From Actinomycetota bacterium (lineage in GTDB: Bacteria; Actinomycetota; Humimicrobiia; Humimicrobiales; Humimicrobiaceae), in NCBI GenBank assembly GCA_023475715.1, contig JAMCVO010000282.1, forward strand, positions 1-17,321: DNA of 17,321 nucleotides, written 5' to 3'. A program made the translations under genes and the position numbers. Below the pieces are notes generated by a model. The model saw nothing but the letters and a program-made list of their open reading frames with translations, was not told the origin of the DNA and did not search any database. Shown here one piece after another: positions 14,916 to 17,321 of this stretch (the stretch's first letter is position 1; each line of letters starts with the position of its first letter).

Positions 14916-15353
14916 ATGAAAATAGCAATTGGCTGCGATGAGCTTGCAATAGATTTAAAAAATGCATTGGTTGAAGTTATAAAAGAAAAAGGCGTTGAAT
15001 ATGAAGACTTTGGTGTAAATACCCCCGAGAAAGTTGATTACCCTGATATAGCAAAAAAGGTTGCTTCTGGAGTGCAAAAAGGGAATTTTGACAGAGGTAT
15101 TCTTGTTTGTGGAACGGGAGTTGGAATGGCGATAAGCGCAAACAAATTTAAAGGTATACGGGCAGCAGTTTGCCATGATATTTATTCAGCACAGCGGTCA
15201 ATTCTTTCCAATGATTGCCAGATTCTGGCTATGGGCTCGCTTATCATAGGAAAAGGCCTTGCACAGGAAATCTTAAAAGTTTGGCTTGGTATTCAAAGAA
15301 CAGGTGGGACAGTGAGCAAGGTTAAAAAAATAACTGAACTAGAAGGTCTGTAA
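14916..15353 (+). CDS. rpiB: RpiB/LacAB-family sugar-phosphate isomerase
   Basis: This 145-residue isomerase is of ribose-5-phosphate isomerase B type, the usual family length. Marks are MKIAIGCDE at the start, VDYPDIA (40-46), the catalytic-cysteine loop LVCGTGVGMAI (C65), NKFKGIRAAVCHD (H87) and the SNDCQILAMG segment. The normal GSDHAG motif reads GCDELA, so the phosphate-contacting His is Glu, which argues for a different sugar phosphate. RpiB paralogues called DerI and EryI isomerise D-erythrulose 4-phosphate to D-erythrose 4-phosphate in tetritol pathways, which would fit the TIM-paralogue here. GGAGGT (14907-14912) precedes the ATG by three bases. It lies 117 bases after the transketolase C-half and 83 before the regulator. 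Family is certain, exact substrate is not. Confidence 0.92.
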   Translation: MKIAIGCDELAIDLKNALVEVIKEKGVEYEDFGVNTPEKVDYPDIAKKVASGVQKGNFDRGILVCGTGVGMAISANKFKGIRAAVCHDIYSAQRSILSNDCQILAMGSLIIGKGLAQEILKVWLGIQRTGGTVSKVKKITELEGL

Positions 15354-15403
15354 ATTTGATGTTACGGTAATACACACCATAAAGGGAATATGACAATGAA
15401 AAG

Positions 15404-15435
15404 TATCATACAATAAAATTATCATGTAATAAAAT
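15404..15435 (+). repeat. Two tandem 16-base repeats abutting the SorC-family start codon
   Basis: TATCATACAATAAAAT (15404-15419) is followed directly by TATCATGTAATAAAAT (15420-15435), differing at two bases, and the next bases are T and the ATG of the regulator gene at 15437. The repeats occupy the place where a ribosome site should be, and no such site is seen. They could be paired autoregulatory operator half-sites or a recent slippage duplication. Confidence 0.6.
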
Positions 15436-15436
15436 T

Positions 15437-16396
15437 ATGAGCTATAACGTTAAATTAATGGTTAAGGTTTCAAACCTTTATTATAAGGATAGCCTGACCC
15501 AGGAGGAAATTTCAAAAAAGCTCAAGATTTCCAAGTATCAGGTTAACAGGATATTGAAAAAGGCAGTCAGCTCGGGAATTGTGCAGATAAACATAATAGA
15601 CCCGACTGCGAGCATCTCAAATCTTGAAAATGATCTTGAGAAAAGGTTTGGCTTAAAAAGAGCAATAGTAGTTGAAAACTTTGGGCTATCTGATATAGAG
15701 CTGAAAGCTAAGCTTGGGGCTGCTGCAGCCAGCTATCTCCTGGAGGTTATTAAGGATGGTGATGTAATAGGAGTATCCTGGGGTACCACTATAAATGAAG
15801 TTATAAATCACCTGCCTTCAAGAGTAAATAAGGATGTTCAAGTTGTCCAGATTACCGGTGGTAGCCATCAGCTTGCGATTAATTTAAACTGTCATGATAT
15901 TACAAGAAGATTTGCCGGTATTTTTGGAGCGGAACCTCATCTCTTGTTTGCTCCGGCCATACTTGATTCAAAAGACCTTTACAGTTTGCTGCTCAATGAA
16001 ACCTCAATAAAACAAACCTTCGAATATTTCAACAGGATAACCATAGCCCTTGTCGGAATAGGATCAATATTCCCCAAAATAATATCAACACTAATCAATA
16101 CAGGGCATATTGATGCCAATGACCTCAAGTCACTTAAAAGTCATAATGCCGTAGGTGATATATTTTCACATTTCTTTGATATTGGCGGAAAAATTTGCGA
16201 TTCAAGCCTTAATGGGAGATTAGTCGGGATGTCCGTAGAAACTTTGATGAAAGTTCCATATTCCATAGGTGTTGCGGGCAGTAAATTGAAAGCCGAAGCA
16301 ATACTCGGAGCATTGCGCGGAAAGTATATTAATATTTTAATTACTGACGATACTGCGGCAGAGCGTGTTTTAAAACTGGATAATAAAAAAACTTAA
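15437..16396 (+). CDS. SorC/DeoR-type sugar-responsive transcriptional regulator
   Basis: This 319-residue regulator has an N-terminal helix-turn-helix (about 18-42: SLTQEEISKKLKISKYQVNRILKKA, residues 19-43) and a C-terminal sugar-phosphate sensing domain of the SorC family. Sensing-domain marks are GVSWGTT (112-118), QITGG (138-142) and ALVGIGS (204-210). Such proteins bind phosphorylated sugars and control the adjacent catabolic operon; EryD of erythritol operons belongs to this family. Length is normal. The ATG has no ribosome site and is directly preceded by tandem 16-base repeats. It follows the RpiB-like gene by 83 bases and precedes the E1 alpha promoter. It is the best candidate to bind the block shared by 12072-12097 and 16511-16536, which is inference. 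Confidence 0.93.
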   Translation: MSYNVKLMVKVSNLYYKDSLTQEEISKKLKISKYQVNRILKKAVSSGIVQINIIDPTASISNLENDLEKRFGLKRAIVVENFGLSDIELKAKLGAAAASYLLEVIKDGDVIGVSWGTTINEVINHLPSRVNKDVQVVQITGGSHQLAINLNCHDITRRFAGIFGAEPHLLFAPAILDSKDLYSLLLNETSIKQTFEYFNRITIALVGIGSIFPKIISTLINTGHIDANDLKSLKSHNAVGDIFSHFFDIGGKICDSSLNGRLVGMSVETLMKVPYSIGVAGSKLKAEAILGALRGKYINILITDDTAAERVLKLDNKKT

Positions 16397-16509
16397 AGTT
16401 TGCAGTTGTCTGGCAGCTGAAAGCATACAGGTCTTAATATAGAGGTCTTAAAATTCGATCAATAAATCAATTTAAACTAATAACAGCATTTTTTTTATTT
16501 GAAATATTA

Positions 16510-16538
16510 TTGCAATGGCGCTATTAATTGCATATAAT
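16510..16538 (+). promoter_or_regulatory. Promoter with embedded operator upstream of E1 alpha (copy B of shared block)
   Basis: TTGCAA (16510-16515) and a perfect TATAAT (16533-16538) are 17 bases apart. Inside lies the inverted repeat TGCAAT (16511-16516), ten bases, ATTGCA (16527-16532), the same arrangement as upstream of the TIM-like gene. A protein bound to this repeat would cover both promoter boxes. It lies about 20 bases before the E1 alpha ribosome site. Confidence 0.75.
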
Positions 16539-16568
16539 TCAATATAGATAAATATCGAAAGGAGATAG

Positions 16569-17321
16569 ATGGCAGATTTAACCAAAGAGCAAAAAATAGA
16601 AATGCTTAGATCTATTATAAAAATCAGACGGTTTGAAGAAAGAACAATACAGCTTTATCAGACTGCCAGGATATGGGGATATCTTCATCCATATATTGGC
16701 GAGGAAGCCGTTGCTGTTGGGACCTGCGCAGCAATAAATAAGTCGGACTATATTGTTTCTACACACAGAGGTCATGGTCACAGCATAGCGAAGGGCGCTG
16801 ACTTGAATAGAATGATGGCAGAGCTTTTAGGTAAAGCAACGGGATACTGCAAGGGCAGAGGAGGTTCAATGCATATTGCCGATACAGAGCTTGGAATGTT
16901 AGGAGCAAATGGTATCGTTGGCGGCGGAATACCGATTTCTGTCGGTGCGGGTTTTAGCTGTAAAATGGAAGGACAAGGCAGGGTTACCATATGTTTTTTC
17001 AGTGATGGTGCAAGCAATAATGGAGTATTTCATGAATCTTTGAATATGGCAGCAATATTTAAGCTTCCTGTCATATATGTCTGTGAAAACAACATGTATG
17101 CTATTTCAATGAGCTGCACTGAATCGGTTTCCTGCGGAAATATAGCTGACAGAGCAGTATCTTATGGTATTGGCGGCTGCATCGTTGACGGAAGCAATCC
17201 AATAGAAGTATTTATGGCAGTTCAAAAAGCTGTCAAGCGTGCCAGAGAAGGTAATGGACCTACCCTGATTGAAGCTAAAACTTATCGTTTTGGAGGACAC
17301 CATCCAAATGATCCAGCAGAA
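16569..17321 (+). CDS. TPP-dependent dehydrogenase E1 alpha subunit (acetoin/pyruvate type), 3' end outside window
   Basis: The first 251 codons of an E1 alpha subunit are present, and the frame is still open at the window edge. In this family E1 alpha pairs with E1 beta to decarboxylate pyruvate or cleave acetoin, passing the acyl group to a lipoyl E2. Recognisable segments are LHPYIGEEAVAVG (39-51), STHRGHGHSIAKGAD (64-78), KGRGGSMHIAD (95-105) and LGANGIVGGGIP (111-122). The TPP motif comprises D146-G147 with N159 and N175 (CENNMYAIS). The motif reads SDG rather than GDG. The text most resembles acetoin dehydrogenase AcoA. AAAGGAG (16558-16564) precedes the ATG by four bases. It has its own promoter carrying the shared operator-like block, so it probably belongs to the same regulon as the TIM/transketolase operon. 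Confidence 0.93.
   Translation, partial: MADLTKEQKIEMLRSIIKIRRFEERTIQLYQTARIWGYLHPYIGEEAVAVGTCAAINKSDYIVSTHRGHGHSIAKGADLNRMMAELLGKATGYCKGRGGSMHIADTELGMLGANGIVGGGIPISVGAGFSCKMEGQGRVTICFFSDGASNNGVFHESLNMAAIFKLPVIYVCENNMYAISMSCTESVSCGNIADRAVSYGIGGCIVDGSNPIEVFMAVQKAVKRAREGNGPTLIEAKTYRFGGHHPNDPAE

Noticed and set aside
15390..15416. Eight-residue frame (MTMKSIIQ) upstream of the SorC-family gene with AAAGGG before it
   Set aside because: Spacing to the first ATG is too short, the frame differs from the regulator, and nothing in the peptide suggests attenuation.
16429..16451. Direct repeat AGGTCTTAA at 16429-16437 and 16443-16451
   Set aside because: Nine bases with a 14-base period, no third copy seen and no relation to the promoter at 16510; probably chance.

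Overview
The window is AT-rich bacterial chromosome carrying housekeeping and carbon-metabolism genes. A class A penicillin-binding protein indicates a peptidoglycan wall. AT-rich codons, A-rich ribosome sites and frequent TTG/GTG starts (dhaL, TIM-like gene, transketolase C half) fit a low-GC anaerobe of Gram-positive or candidate-phylum type. I cannot name the lineage. No tRNA, rRNA, CRISPR array or insertion sequence was seen, and no gene-free stretch exceeds about 250 bases.

Region 1 (1-2181, minus strand) is a sulfur / Fe-S operon. In transcription order it holds a DsrE-family small protein, an IscS/NifS-type protein, the scaffold IscU, and the first codons of a gene leaving the window. 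It has a clear sigma70-type promoter (-35 TTGATT, 16-base spacer, -10 TATAAT) with a 29-base inverted repeat over the -10 box. The IscS homologue has lost the PLP-binding lysine and two other PLP contacts, but it keeps the catalytic cysteine. This is the most striking observation in the window.

Region 2 (2269-5024) is a convergent pair: an acetokinase-family protein with altered active-site residues, and glutamyl-tRNA synthetase.

Region 3 (5110-9582, plus strand) holds dhaL and dhaK (dihydroxyacetone-kinase-type, probably ATP-dependent), then a large membrane-anchored von Willebrand A protein with three repeated extracellular modules. A convergent class A penicillin-binding protein follows (9631-11892, minus strand).

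Region 4 (12060-17321, plus strand) is a sugar-phosphate cluster: a triosephosphate-isomerase paralogue, a two-subunit transketolase whose C-terminal subunit is broken by an in-frame TAA, an RpiB-like isomerase, a SorC-family sugar-responsive regulator, and the start of an acetoin/pyruvate-dehydrogenase-type E1 alpha gene. The regions just upstream of the TIM-like gene and of the E1 alpha gene share a 26-base block (TGCAAT-N10-WTTGCATATA). In the E1 alpha case this block lies within a near-consensus promoter, which suggests one regulon, plausibly run by the SorC-family protein.

DhaK/DhaL, TIM-paralogue, RpiB-paralogue, transketolase and SorC regulator together resemble the gene sets used for tetrose (erythrulose/erythritol) or related short-sugar catabolism in Mycobacterium and Brucella. 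That reading is inference; the substrate is not shown by the sequence.
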